Positions 46,901-57,599 of a stretch of DNA of 64,000 nucleotides are shown here, piece after piece. The notes below the pieces were generated by a model. The model ran no database searches. It saw nothing but the letters and a program-made list of their open reading frames with translations, and was not told where the DNA came from. The number at the start of each line of letters is the position of its first letter. The stretch's first letter is position 1. Position numbers and translations under genes: made by a program. This DNA is from Sarcocystis neurona (taxonomy: Eukaryota > Apicomplexa > Conoidasida > Eucoccidiorida > Sarcocystidae): NCBI GenBank assembly GCA_000727475.1, contig KL647316.1, positions 559,623 through 623,622 of the forward strand, read 5' to 3'.

Positions 46901-48331
46901 GACAGATACATATGTAGAGACGGCTGTGTATAGATGTATGTGTATGTGTATGTGTCCTCTGTGTTGCAGAGTTTGACTGTTTTAGGTATTCCTGCTGGTG
47001 CGTGTCATAGATTGATCTGGAGACTCTTCTGAGTGATGGCCGGATGCTGCGCAGAAAAGCTTTTCTCCTTTGCGGCAGAGCGGGCGGTTGCACGTAGGCT
47101 GCGTGATTTGGTCTTGGGCACATCTTCAACCGCTGCGGGGTGTACGTACACCCGAAATCACGTTTTCACTCGGGTTGGCCGCGACGAATAACACGTGTCC
47201 AACGACTTCTTCTGTTTCTTCGTCTCCATCTGCGGTGTCGTGTTTCCGCTTTTCACCGCCCGCCGTCCCTGCTGTTCTGCTGCTGCATTCCCCGTGTCAG
47301 CTCTGCTGCTGCTGCTGCGGTATGCAGTGCTGCCTCGTGTCTGCTGCTGCTATTGCTGCGGGACTGCTGCTTCTTCTTCTGCTCCTGGTGTTATGTTGCG
47401 TCATTCTCCGCCGCTGCTGCTGTTGTGGAGGATTTTTCTGCTTTGCTGCCGCGCGTTCGCCAGGTGATGGAGTGCTGCTGCTGCGGGGTTTGTGTGACTG
47501 TTGACGCTGCCGCGCTCCCAGGATTTCTACTACCGTTTTAAGTACCAGTTCGGCTTGAAGAGGAGACTGCAGGAGCTGGAAGATTCCTCTCGCTGCAAAA
47601 AGAAAAACAAAAGTCTCGGCTCGAAGCAAACTCGACGAGAAGAGCTTGTTGCAGAGGTACGCATCCCTATGCGTGTAGGCATACGTATGCAGGCGTACAC
47701 GGGATACGTGTACAGAGCCCACGTCCTCGATGCGCGTCAAAATTCGCAGACACACATGTATGTATTTGAAGAGTCGGGCTGTGGGCGTGCATATGTGCTG
47801 CTTCATTTCTGCCTCCTGCAGTTACAGGTGAGGCGCAGCCGCTTGATAGGACTGCTACTGCCGTTGGGTGCTGTTGTTGCCGCTGTTCTCACGTGTGGGT
47901 GCTGCAGCAGCTGCTCCTGTGATCTGCTGTTCCGGCTGCTGCTGCTGCTGCAGCCTCCTGCGGTTGAGGCGACGGCTGCGTCTCGCTGCACCTACGTGTG
48001 TGACGTCCTAGGAAGACTGCTGCGAAGCCGTGCCCGTATGTCGCGAGTACGTTATCTCTTTTCTGCGGGTTTTCCTCTTGTGTCTCGTGCCGCTGCTTGC
48101 TGCAGGCGGTATCTCACCTGAGCAAAGACTGCTTCGCCCCTTCCATGCGGCAGTTCAACGAGCAGAACGGCCTTCCCTTCGACGTTTTTAACGAACTGCT
48201 GCTGCACCAGTGTGGGGTGCGCCGTGCTCTGCAGGTCAGTCCCAGCAAAAGACAATCACCGATTGGGGCTGCGTCTTTCTTGGTCTCTCCTCCGTTTCTC
48301 TCTCGTTCTGTTTCACTTTCTTCCCCTGTCC

Positions 48332-48369
<38 letters not shown>

Positions 48370-51300
48370 GCACGTTTGTGTGTACGTATGCCTAAGAGTG
48401 TGGGTGTCGTTGGAGGCATGTACTTATAGATATTCGATGTGTCGTAGTATGTAGGAGAACGCAGGAAGGCGCAGGACTTGCTGCTCTGCCGTATGTAGAG
48501 GGCCGGGCGGGAAACAGTCGTAGGGAAGAGACGCTCGGTCTTCTCATGTGTCTGTAGTACTACTGTAGAAAGACGCAGTGAGGCGCACGAGTTGCTGCTC
48601 TGTCGTATGTGGAGGACTGTAGAAAGAAGTTATACGGAAGCGAAGGTCGGTTTCAAAAGTTGGTGACAGCGGTGTCACACGGCTGTGTGTACACCGCTGT
48701 GGATAAGAAAATGAGTGATGTTCTGTGTTACTGGTGCTGCTCCATTGCTGCTGCTGCTGCTGACTAGCGGTGAGTCATTTTCCTGCGCTGTTTCGGGAAT
48801 TACTACTGTTGCTGCAGCTGTGACTACCTGCGCCGCACGCGGGACGCCACCGCCGCTGCTGTTGTCGACTGCATGCGTACATGCGCGCACGAGGTGTATC
48901 ATGGGTCGCTGCTGCTGTTGCAGCTGCAGCTTCAACCGCAGACGTGATGCTGCTGCTGCCGTTGCTGCTGCTGCTGTTGCTGCGTCTTGACGGTTCGCGT
49001 GTGTCAACGTGTTCCCCCACGTGTGCGCCAGCGGCTGCAGCTGCAACCGTTGCTGTTGCTTGGCGTCCATGCGGCGGATGTTCTTGCTGCCTGACAGTTG
49101 CGGTGCGTATGGGTGGTCGTCGTGCGGCTGCTGTTGGTGCAGGCACCACTGGCGACTCGTGGGGAGGAGGGAAGCGGGGACACGGACGGAGCAGACAGCA
49201 GCAGTGGCGTTACAGAGGCCTCTGGTAGCAACAGGCAGCAGGCGGAGCAGCGAGAACTTTTCCTCGAGAATCTTCGCGAAGGATATTTCCTCCCCTCCAC
49301 GTACACCACCGTGCTGCCGCCTGGGCGAATGGTGCGCATGCCTGCGTGGTTCCTGCCTCCGCCCGCAGAGACGCCCGCGGCAGGAGGCAGCAGCGGCAGC
49401 TTTGCGTCCAGTCGTAGCAGCAGCAGCAGCCGGCACGAGTCGCCTGGAGCAGCAGGCAGCAGCAGCAGTAGCGGCGGTCGCAGGAGTGGTGGAGCGGCTG
49501 CTGGCAACGCTGCTGCAGCAGCAGGAGCGATTCGAGCAGGGCAGCAGACGCCTGCAGCAGCAGCAGGAGTTCCGCAACACCAGCGACAGCGCAAAGGTAG
49601 CAGTGGAGCACCTTGGCAACAGCAAAATCGAGTGTGGAAAGCTCCTCTTGCTGTTGTACCTGGCTGCTTCTTTATTCAGCAAGCCAGTCCTGCAGCACGC
49701 CAGAAAAGTGTTTCTAAGGCTGCTGGCGATGGTGCTTCTGCTGCCGCCAGTGGCCACGGCGGTATCCCTGCTGAGTCTGCTGCGTCTGCACACGGTGTCC
49801 CAGCTCCATACCTGGAGGGGGCGTCAGCAAAAGCTTCTTGGTGCGCTCCTGCTCCCGCAGCATCTGATGAGGGTGGTAGCTTGTTTCCTGCTGCTGCTGC
49901 AGGAGGAGGAGGAGGACGCCAGAACAGCGGGAGCAGCAGCCGTGACGCCGCTGTCTTCGAAGCGTCAAGCAGGGAGGGAGAAGGCGAAGGAAGGCAAGGA
50001 AGGAGTCGCACTGCATCTGTTGCAAAAGGAGAAGAACCGAAGGATTCGGTTGCTGCTTGTGCTGGTGTTGCAGCAGACGGCGGTGTTGTAGCAGAGGGAG
50101 GAAGTGCTGTCGGCGGTGGTGCACGTGGTGCAGCAGTTTTCGTTGCTCCTGCTGCAGCTCGGTCAGGCGTTGCAGAGGTGATTGAGGGCAGCGATGGCAC
50201 GCCTGCGGCAGCAGCAGCAGCAGAAGAGCGTCGTAGTTCGCTACACCGGACGGTGTCCACGTCAGACGGAGGTGGGGCTGTTGCAGATGGAGACGGGGCA
50301 GTAGCAGCAGGACGCAGCGCAACGGAAGCAGCGGCATCAGCGGAAGAACGGGAAGACGTAGACGAGGAAGAGGAGCAAGCAGAAGAGTCTGCGTCGGCTG
50401 CTCCTTCTCTGAACTTTACGGTTGAGCACCTGCACTCTATTTTGACGTCGCTTCAAGCAGCAGTTCGACGCGGTCGACTAGGCAGCGGAGGCGGAGCAGA
50501 AGACGACGGGCTGGGAGCTTCTTATATGACGACCCGTTCTCGTGCTGCAGCAGGAAGAGGAGGCAGCAACAATGCCACTGCTGCTGCGCTGGCTGCTGGT
50601 GGACCGGGCAAAGGTCTGCTTTCTGGGTTTTCACCGGGCGGCAGTAGCAGCTACCCGTGCCTGGGGCCAGCAGCAGCAGCAGGCGTGTACCCAGCAGCAG
50701 TGGGACCCGGAGGGTCAGGAGCACCAGGAGTGGGGGCGGGAGCGGGAGGTGGAGGAGGTGGAGGAGGAGGTGCAACCGGAGGCGGAGCTGCTCCTCTTTG
50801 GCTGCAGCAGCAGCTGTGGCATGCAAGTCCCCGAGCCAGAGCGCTGGATATGCTGCTGCTGCGCTTGAAGGCGATTCTGCGAGCGAAGGAGTCGGGGGCG
50901 TGGGGAGCAGCAGCGGAGAGACAACTGCAAGAGGTAAATAGCGAGAGACAACGCAGACTGCTGCACGGTGCTGGCGGCGCTGGGAGTGCTGCTCCCTTCG
51001 GAATTGCAGGCAGGGGACTAGCAACAGACGCAGCTGGCAGTGGCACAAGCAGCTGCAGACGAGCAGCAGGAGGAGGAAGCGATGCAGGTGGCGCAGGAAC
51101 AGCAGCATCAGGCAGTGCTGCTAGTGTGTGTGGACGCGGCGTTGCTGGGGCGGCTGTTTCCTGTAGTGATAGCAGTGAAGGAAGTGACGCAGGCCAGGCG
51201 AGCATCGGCGCTGCAGGGACGGCAGCAGGAGGCAGGTGGGGGAGCGGCAGCAGCAGCAGCGAGAAGAGTATGGGCGGAAACGTCCGCAGAGGCACGCTGC

Positions 51301-53696
51301 AGCAGCAGCAGACGTGCCGTGGGGCGGGCAGCGGCAGCAACGCAGGAGTGGCAGCAGCCGCAGACCAAGAACGCAGGACGTCGGGCTCTTGCATACTGCA
51401 ATCTCCGAAGGCGGTAAAAGCGCTGACACGGCATCAACTGCTGCAGCAGCGGCATCAACTCCAACAGCAGCAGCAGCAGCAACTGGAACAGCAGTTTTTC
51501 CATCATCACCAGCAGCATGTTCACCAGAAACAGCAGCAGCAGCTGCACCAGCTGCAGCAGAGACTTGGGGCCGGTTCGTGTGAGGAAGGGCCTGCAGGGG
51601 GGAACGAGAGCTGCGTATCCCCGGCATGCAGCACTGGTGCGGACCCGAATGCGCTGCAGCATCAGCAGCAGCAACTGCAGCGGGAGAAGCGCAGCGTCGC
51701 CGTGATGGTGTCTCTTTTGGAAGCGTTTCGTACAGCAGCAGCAGCAAAAGGCGGGCTGCCGTCAGCCGCGCAGGTCCAGGAGCTGTTGACAAGAACGCTG
51801 CTAGCAGACTCGACGGCTCGTGGTGCTGCTGCAGGAGAAGATGAAACGAGCTGTGGCAGCAGCAGCAAGGAGGGGGAGCGGAGTAGCTGCAGCGGCAGTG
51901 TCGGCGACGGCAGCGGCAGCAGCACTGCGTTTTCAGCCGGTAGTGGTGCTGCCGGCACTTCTGACGCCCCACCTCTGGCCTCGTCTTCTGCCGCTGCTGC
52001 CACTTCTGCAAGAGGCACGGGGGTTGGAGCGCTGGCTGCCTCGCTGGCCGCTGCCGCTCGAAGTGGACTTCCTGCTGCAGGTGGGCCTGCGGCTGCGGCG
52101 CTTCTCAGTCTGCTGGCAGCCGTTGGGGGCATGCCCAGGAGCGGCGACTCTAGCAGCAGCGGCAGCGCAGCAGGACTCGTACCAGGAGCGCGAGGAGGCA
52201 GTAACCTGGATACTGCAGCGGTGGCTACTCCAGCAACTGCAGCAGGAGGTGCGTTGACTGCTGCGTCTGCTGGTGCGAGTCCGTCGTCGCTGACGGTGAC
52301 TGCACCAGGAGGAGCAGCTGGGGCAGCTGTAGGCGGTCCAGCTGCTGGCAATATTGCTCGCGACGGGGCCGCAGCAGAAGGCCCGCTGCAGCAGCACCAG
52401 CAGCAGTGTTACTCAGCTGCTGTGTACGACGGGCGACTGGGGGCAGGAGCAGGAGGAGGAGCAGCAGCAATAATGCGCGCTATTCACCCGCTTGGGAGCG
52501 CAGCATCTTCTTCTTCTCCGGGGAGTTGCATGAGCGAGCCTGCCAGCAGCGTCGGCAGCGAAGAGGGCTGCAAGAGCAGCGGAAGTAGCAGCAGTAGCTC
52601 AGAAAGACTAGAAGGCGCAGGTCGCGGAGTGAAGCACTTTTCTTTTAATCGTCCGCCTGTACGCGTAGCGGCGGCAGCAAGCCCCACAACAGCCGCAGAA
52701 GCAGCCGACCCTGCAGTGCTTATGCGTCTACACGAAGTAGCCCGCCTGCATGCGACCCGTACCCGTCTTGTTGCCGCAGCAGAAGCTGACGGCTCCACAG
52801 AATATACTCAGACTCGAGTGGAAGAAGATCGCATCGCAGCAGACGAGCCCCGGGGGCCAGCAGCAGGGACAGGATCAGGACGACCGGCTGACAGCAGCAG
52901 CATCAGCAGTCGCAGTGACGCGGACACTCCGTTGTCAGGAAAGAAAGGGCATGCAGGTGAAGATGCGCGAGATATAGGAGGAGCTGCGGGAAGCAGCCGC
53001 AGCTTTGCTGCCGCGTGGCGGGCATCAGCGGAAGCGACCCCTGGTGCAACTGCAGTTGTAGAAGCGGGTACGACTGCCTCTCCTTTTAGAGGAATGTCTG
53101 CGCTTTCTCCTGCTGCTGCACCGGCGCCTTCCGCGAGTCCTGCTGCTGCCAGGACCGCGCTGGCACCGGGTGCTGCAACACCGTCTTCCGTGCCGTTCCC
53201 CTTGTCGCTTCTCGTCAAAGCAGCAGCTGCAATGGCTGCAGCAGCAGCAAAACGAAAAGCAGCAGCTGCAGCAGCAGAGGCAGAATCTGCCGCCCGACCT
53301 CCTGCAGCGGCGCCGTCTGCGTCTGCAGTCGTCCCTGCAGCTTCCACTGGCGGCAGCGTTTCTCCGTACAAAACAACAGCAGCACCACCTGCGGTAGCAG
53401 GAGTCGCCGCTGCCCCAGCAAGACGTGGAGGACCACCAGGGACTCCTGCAGCTCCAGGGACTCCAGCACCGCCCGGATCGACGCCTGCATTCCCAGGAGC
53501 GGCAACACCAGGACCAGCAGCAACAGGACTAGCACCAGGAGCAGCAACAGGAGGAGGAGGCGGACCAGCAGCGGCAGGAGGAGGTGGATCGGCAGCAGCA
53601 GGTGCGGAGCGGTTTGCCTCTCAGCTTCCTGCTGTCGTCACTACGGCACTGTCATCGCCTGCTTCTTCTCCTGCCCGCCCTCATTTTCGCTATTAA
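31977..53696 (+). CDS. Giant NCoR/SMRT/Snt1-like SANT-domain corepressor
   Basis: Model: exons 31977-42025, 42844-44265, 44819-44929, 45575-45712, 46340-46495, 47522-47656, 48106-48234 and 49143-53696, about 5,500 residues. The start is ATG 31977 (GCCACTATGG) with an in-frame TAG at 31968. Exon 1 is a single 10-kb frame of Ala/Gln/Ser/Glu-rich sequence. Junction 42025/42844 is phase 2; those from 44265 on are phase 0. The core is NCoR-like: YMLLDMD before the SANT, VRDPL lead-in, TWTEGDARTFVEKFLMYPKN, IASYLDGKTPRDCV, then DFYYRFKYQFGLK. An upstream RQRAKEEAATRE resembles the conserved NCoR RRKAKES-TRE segment. Family members scaffold HDAC3-type deacetylases in the nucleus; this role is inferred. 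The last exon has Gln/His-rich and Ala/Gly-rich tracts and stops at 53694-53696. Frame is unsettled within exon 2. Confidence 0.7.
42844..44265 (+). other. Exon 2 of the giant gene: three competing frames
   Basis: The phase-2 splice from 42025 gives YRRWRRHRLLKERAVIRGGD in one frame. From about 42980 to 43630 a different frame is open, with high-GC3, charged, normal-looking sequence (RLWVEAQEEEAEQQQ, RMLLLSVDLVFLVKEALDAG). From 43590 to about 43800 the first frame is again the convincing one (RQRAKEEAATREMKREWMQ). At the 3' end the third frame holds Ala runs and the conserved VDLLERDLDYMLLDMDR to the donor AAA|GTAAAT. Either small introns or sequence indels in the GGA/GCA/CAG runs must reconcile these. 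Confidence 0.5.
46552..46567. promoter_or_regulatory. Perfect 16-bp palindrome GGGTGTACGTACACCC (copy 1)
   Basis: It lies 57 bp inside the intron between the two SANT exons. An identical copy is at 47138. The centre GTGTACGTACAC contains two GTAC steps of a kind bound by some ApiAP2 proteins, but no binder is known for this exact palindrome. Confidence 0.6.
47138..47153. promoter_or_regulatory. Perfect 16-bp palindrome GGGTGTACGTACACCC (copy 2)
   Basis: Same intron, 586 bp downstream of copy 1 and 368 bp before the second SANT exon. Imperfect relatives are seen at 7578 and 10896 (ggggtgtacgtac). Confidence 0.6.
47822..47827 (+). other. Candidate 6-nt microexon (TTACAG)
   Basis: The six bases are bracketed by a pyrimidine-rich acceptor (ttctgcctcctgcag) and a good donor (GTGAGG). 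They would add Leu-Gln in phase 0 between VAE at 47656 and AVSHL at 48106. Confidence 0.35.
48331..48370. repeat. (CT)n-(AT)n microsatellite
   Basis: A run of ctctctct passing directly into tatatata, in the intron after the exon ending at 48234. Confidence 0.85.
48452..48650. repeat. 114-bp-period imperfect tandem duplication
   Basis: The block gcaggaaggcgcaggacttg followed by ctgctctgccgtatgtagag (from 48461) recurs with substitutions from 48575. It lies inside the last intron of the giant gene. Confidence 0.6.
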
Positions 53697-53831
53697 AGTG
53701 CTAGTGGCCTACTTCTTCTCTAGCAGCCTCTCTTCTATGCAGGCGGCTGCTGTGGGGTCTCGTGCTGGCTCTCCCGGGACGATCTAACAGTAGGTGGCAG
53801 CAGCGTACCACGTGAGGTGGACCAGCCATTA

Positions 53832-54000
53832 GCAGCGCGAGGAGAGAGGTGACGCTAGGGCAGCGACCCTGTTCGAAGAAGCTGCAACAGCAGCAGCAAG
53901 GAGGGACGCAGTAGCGTTTGCGGGCGATGCAGCAGCGTCATCAGCAGCACCAGACGCTGAGACAGGAAGGATGGCGGCGCGGAGGCTAAGGAGGCAGTAG
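53832..54000 (+). CDS. Possible extra 3' exon, Ala-rich
   Basis: After the acceptor-like CCATTAG at 53831 a plus frame encodes about 55 residues (RAATLFEEAATAAARRDAVA) to a TAG at 54000, with GCA/CAG codons on the plus strand. It could be an alternative last exon of the giant gene, skipping the stop at 53696, or belong to another gene. No donor was fixed. Confidence 0.2.
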
Positions 54001-54172
54001 TGCATGTTCTGCAGCCATTTTTGTAGCAGGATTAACAGCAGGAATGAGGAGGGTGTACTGCTGCTGCGGCTGCTGCTGCGGCTGCTGCTGCGGCTGCTGC
54101 TGCGGCGGCAGCGACAGAAATTCGGACGTGCATTCATCGGGACGTTTGCGGCAGCTGGAGCCGTGCAGACAC

Positions 54173-54265
54173 CGCGCAGCAGAAATGTTGACGTATGCTT
54201 CAACAGCTCGTAGTGCGCTTCCGAAATCTGCTGCACGTAGTCCTGGTGCAGCAGGCGCGACGCCG
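54173..54265 (-). CDS. Possible internal exon, unknown minus-strand gene
   Basis: Between acceptor TGCTGCAG (AG at 54267-54266) and donor GCG|GTGTCT, the minus strand encodes SRLLHQDYVQQISEAHYELL in one frame, with normal amino-acid composition. The plus strand in the same register is also open (AEMLTYASTARSALPKSA), so strand is not certain. The following minus segment contains four CAGCAGCCG-type repeats that could be a last exon. Confidence 0.3.
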
Positions 54266-54279
54266 CTGCAGCAGTCACG

Positions 54280-57200
54280 AAGGTTCACACTTGCTAGGGA
54301 TCGATCAGGTGTGGGGTGTCGGCTTTGCGCCTGTTGTTACCACTGGCACCAACGGTCGTGCGGCGACGGCTGCGCCGTGTCTCCTGTCTACCGCCGGCCG
54401 GCGCACTAGCATTCTTGCTGTTGCAGCATGTTGCTGCTGATTTTGCTGTTGCTGCTGCTGCGGGTGGACAGCTGGCCGCACCCGTGCTCAGACGAAAGTT
54501 TGCAGCTGCCGTTCCGCCTTGTCCAAGTTCGACCGCTGCGACTCAGTAAGAGAGCGAATACCATAGCAAAACGCTGCCGTTGCGTCACCGCAGCGCCTAC
54601 CACTGCAGCGGTGTAACAGGTGACCTGGTGGGTGTTGCTGCTGTGGCAGCTCCTCTCTCGGCGGCTCCTGGTGGTAGCGCTGCGGTTTTTGTGAGAGTTC
54701 AGCAGATGCTACGACTGGAAGGGTTGCCGCTGTTGCCGCTGCTGCTGCGGCGGTGTTGCTGCTGATGTCGGGACGCGGAGTGGAGTACTTTGTTGGAAGT
54801 AGAGTGAGTATGCTGCATCTACTGCGGCTGCTGCTGTCCCAGGAAAGGATGCAGAAGGCCGCGGCGGCAGTGGTTTGGGAACTGCTGCTGCAGCCGTGTG
54901 GTAATATTTTTCTCGATGGCCCGGGGGTTTGTGAACTAAGCAGCTGCCTGTTGACCAGCAGAATGTGGAGCAGCTGTAGCGGCCTCGGGTTTCTGGCAGC
55001 TGCTGTAGAAGCCGAAGAAGCAGAAGCAGCAGCAGCAGGGCAGAGTCGCTAGCAGCAACTGCAGAAGCCGAAGAGGAAGGAGCAGGAGCAGCAGCCACTG
55101 AAAGAGGAGGGCGACAGCAGACGTGTGAAGCGGTCCACAGCAGCAGCCGTGTCTCAGCAGCAGAACCGCCGCGGCGCACAAAGGAGCGTCAGCTGGCGCA
55201 TACAGCAGCTGTACGAAGGCAGAGTCGAGAAGCCGCAGCATCCGCCAAGAATCTCGTTCGTTTCGCACGAAAGCGTGTAAGGCCGTGAGGACGGAGACGA
55301 ACCGCATGCGTAATGATTTTTTTGGGGGGGATAGAGCAAACAGACGTCCTTCCGCTGTTGTCTTTGTAGAACAACTCGGTGAAAAGGCGCAGAGGCTTCT
55401 GCAGCGGCCGAAGTGGCTTCTTCGAAGTGTCGACAGCAACTTTCCCTTTTCTGTTGCCCGCTTCCGGCCCGCAGCCGGTCGCGTGGGGCCGGCAACACTG
55501 CAGCAGCAGGTCGTGGACATCCTGTGGGGATGGTCGAAGGTTCAGTTTACTGGCGTACTGCTGTTATTGATTTTAGACGGATAGGCAAGAAGAAGAGAGG
55601 GTGGCCGGAGGAAGTGCGGCATAGAAATTCTTTTTTAATGTTTCTGCAGGTTGTCCATCCCGGCGGGTAGGCGTTAGTATATGTAGTCGCAGAAGTGGAC
55701 TTCCTTGGTGCGTCAGCGCTGGAGGCATGAAAGAGACGCCGAAAGAGAGAGGAAGAAGAAAAGCACAGAAATAAAAGAAGGGGAAGTACTCCCGTATGCA
55801 AATAGCTGATGCAGACGTTTTACCTCGGCGGTATTTTGAACGCGTCCTGGACGCTTTCGATACGCCTTCCCATAGATGTGTCCACATGTATACGTGTGTG
55901 TGTGTGTCTATACACGTGTGTGGCCGTCTACATATCTATTTACGCGTACACATGTATTTGTGTAAACAATGGAGAGAAACCCGCGTTGTCGTGTCTGGGC
56001 ATATATATTTGCGGGCATCCCAGCCACACGTCCTGTGGATGGTGCACCTTCGTGTGTGCAGTGTGTGGCATACAGCGTCACCCCCCCTTTCCGGTCCACT
56101 TTCCTGCATATCTGCCCGTGTGCGAGTGTGTTTCGTTAGCGTTTGTGTAATTACCTAAACAGGTGGCATGCGTTTTTCTTCAGATGGCAGTAGCACCACG
56201 TGGGTTGTCGTGGCGGAAATGTCCGCCACGTCGTCGCCGCTGCTGCTGCGGCTGCTGTGGCGGTCTGTGTGCAGGGCGAGGGCTGCTGGTGGCGAGGCTT
56301 CCGCTCAGCTGCTCGCTACACGAATGGACGTTTACGTGGGCGTATATTTGAATGTATTTGTTCGTTTGACGTGAAGGAGGTTGCACGTGGGTATTTCTGC
56401 CACGGCATCTTTGTGTGAGAAGGACCCGTCGGACAGGTGAAGCCGCCTGCTGTTTTTCTGTTTGTAACAGCCGAAACAAAGACGTCGACAGTTGCTTCGA
56501 CGCGCGAACTTCGCAGTCGACTCCCCCGGACTTAACCACCCACTCTTGTTCTCGTCTCTGTGTCCACTTATGACAGCACTCGCTAACTGTTGTTGAGTTC
56601 TGCAATGCGCGGTGTCAGTAGTCAAGTCGTCCTCATGCAACTCGATTAATCTCTTCCACCGGGGTAAACGCTACACCTCCACATGAATAAGTATTCGCTG
56701 CCTCCCTGGAAGGTGTTTTTAAGTGTTGACCTGCCAGGCGTGAACACTCTGTCGCGTTTTTTGTCTATACTGTATATATTCATCCACATAGGCACATCTT
56801 CGTGCATATATGTTGATATAGGTCTACGACAGTGTATAGGTGTTCACGTGTGTATGGACGTATTTACGTACGTGGACGACACAGATTTGCACACCGCTTT
56901 GGAGGCATTGTGGGAACAGCGGCACAGTGCACGAGTGAGATAGCAACGTGTTCTAATCTTTTTCTGACGCTTGTATCAGTATACGGACTACTACACAGAT
57001 ACTGCATTTTGGCTCGTAGCGACGCATGTATATCCAGAGGTGTATCTGTGGAAGATATCAGCAGATCGGTTCGAAAGCACTCGCAGAAGAGCAAACGCGT
57101 CAGTCTTACAGCACTTCTCCATCTCTTGCTTACCCCCTCTACAGGTGCATTATGTATGTGTGAATATGTATCCCGGATGCAGACGAGTTTCAAGTGTCAT

Positions 57201-57300
57201 GGGGATGCTTGCAAGAAAGGTAACAGAACACCGAGACAGCGGCGTTCGAATAATCATGTCAAGCGAAACGGATAAGGAGAACTGGAGGAGCCGAAACAGT
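54280..57300. other. Region of conflicting coding potential
   Basis: Both strands hold protein-like frames. On the minus strand a possible first exon (ATG 55887, MWTHLWEGVSKASRTRSKYR, donor GAG|GTAAAA at about 55823) lies upstream of a 111-codon frame that opens right after a strong CCCACAG acceptor (55521-55189, DVHDLLLQCC...KKPLRPLQKPLRLFTEL). On the plus strand, frames with CAG runs occur at 54970-55270 and 55280-55560 in the opposite register. The rest (55900-57300) is microsatellite-like with short ORFs. No gene could be settled. Confidence 0.35.
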
Positions 57301-57599
57301 CCTCCTACCTTTTTGCTTTTTTTCAGCGTGGTTACGTGTGTCTGGTGACTACACATGTGTGTATATATATGCATGTAAACAACGAGGAGACCCCACACTT
57401 CACGGCAGAGGGAAAGAGAAGAGAGGAAATCGCGGAATTCACACTGTTTCTCTTACTGTCGAACCCTACTACTAAGCTCTCGTAATCAAGTAGACAGAAT
57501 GTTTGTAAAAGGGTCGGTGGGGTTGCCGCCCGCTCTCGTGTGTGTGATATTTGCACATCACCACGTACACACTGGTTGTACGTTCCTGTAGAACTGTGT

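Larger units (their letters stand above)
46340..47656 (+). other. SANT domain exons of the corepressor gene
   Basis: Exon 46340-46495 (52 codons) begins VRDPLGTEAERKTAATW and ends at DCV|GTGAGT. Exon 47522-47656 (45 codons) starts DFYYRFKYQFGLKRRL after CTCCCAG and ends VAE|GTACGC. Together they form a complete three-helix SANT: W in TWTEGD, the F-KF----KNF turn, IASYL, and the YY of helix 3. The KNF-IASYL-KT--DC(V/I)-(Y)YY pattern separates this subfamily from Myb, SWIRM and chromatin-remodeller SANTs. The second exon continues into a basic helix with KKKNKSLGSKQTRRE. Confidence 0.75.
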
